A stretch of 5,170 nucleotides of DNA from NCBI GenBank assembly GCA_027041035.1, contig JALULB010000055.1, forward strand, positions 1 to 5,170, given 5' to 3'. This DNA comes from Sedimenticola sp. Lineage in GTDB: Bacteria > Pseudomonadota > Gammaproteobacteria > Chromatiales > Chromatiaceae. Shown piece after piece: positions 5,147-5,170 of the stretch (position 1 is its first letter; the number at the start of each line of letters is the position of its first letter). The notes beneath the pieces were generated by a model. The model had not been told where the DNA came from and did not search any database. It worked only from the letters and a program-made list of their open reading frames with translations. Both the position numbers and the translations under genes were made by a program.

Positions 5147-5170
5147 GAGTCTGTCGGATTATGGGTGAAT
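5143..5170. mobile_element. Possible end of another insertion element, cut by the window edge
   Basis: Directly after the right border of the second miniature element the sequence reads CTAGGAGTCTGTCGGATTAT. It resembles that element's left end (CTAGGAGGCTGTCC) in 12 of the first 13 positions, in the same orientation, then diverges. This suggests a related but distinct element inserted at the same CTAG, sharing the border. Only 28 bases are visible, so its size and any transposase are unknown. Confidence 0.4.

Overview
The window looks like chromosomal DNA from a GC-rich gammaproteobacterium. The fabA and yccA products align closely from memory with the E. coli proteins. The trio rubrerythrin / CCG-domain Fe-S protein / DUF3501 is typical of environmental Proteobacteria such as sulfur-oxidising and related Gammaproteobacteria. 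I cannot name a genus from the sequence alone.

Layout, left to right. Positions 1-179 (+) hold the last 58 codons of a rubrerythrin, followed by an intrinsic terminator (201-224). A gap of about 350 bp then carries a 153-bp palindromic miniature element (247-399, flanked by an 8-bp direct repeat) and a strong 48-nt hairpin (462-509). Next come two translationally coupled + strand genes. The first is a 441-aa heterodisulfide-reductase-like Fe-S protein (536-1861). The second is a 196-aa DUF3501 protein (1858-2448). Three genes on the - strand converge on them: fabA (2630-3145), an AhpD-like carboxymuconolactone-decarboxylase-family peroxidase (3275-3838), and the BI-1/YccA membrane protein gene (4095-4763). 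A very strong bidirectional terminator (4023-4057) closes yccA, and candidate sigma70 promoters precede each - strand gene. The right end holds a second, unrelated miniature element (4932-5146, 23-bp terminal inverted repeats, CTAG at both borders). It directly abuts what looks like the end of a further element cut by the window edge.

How the genes may work together: rubrerythrin, the Fe-S protein and the DUF3501 protein are probably one functional unit. A diiron peroxidase without a fused C-terminal rubredoxin sits beside a soluble Fe-S/thiol-disulfide-type electron-transfer protein and a partner of unknown function, which suggests a peroxide-reducing electron chain. That is inference from context, not something shown by the sequence. 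The AhpD-like gene is a second peroxide/thiol-redox gene nearby. fabA (unsaturated fatty acid synthesis) and yccA (FtsH modulation) are housekeeping genes, apparently with their own promoters. The least ordinary parts are the two different palindromic mobile miniatures, the hairpin in the leader of the Fe-S gene, and the unequal cysteine sets of the two CCG domains.
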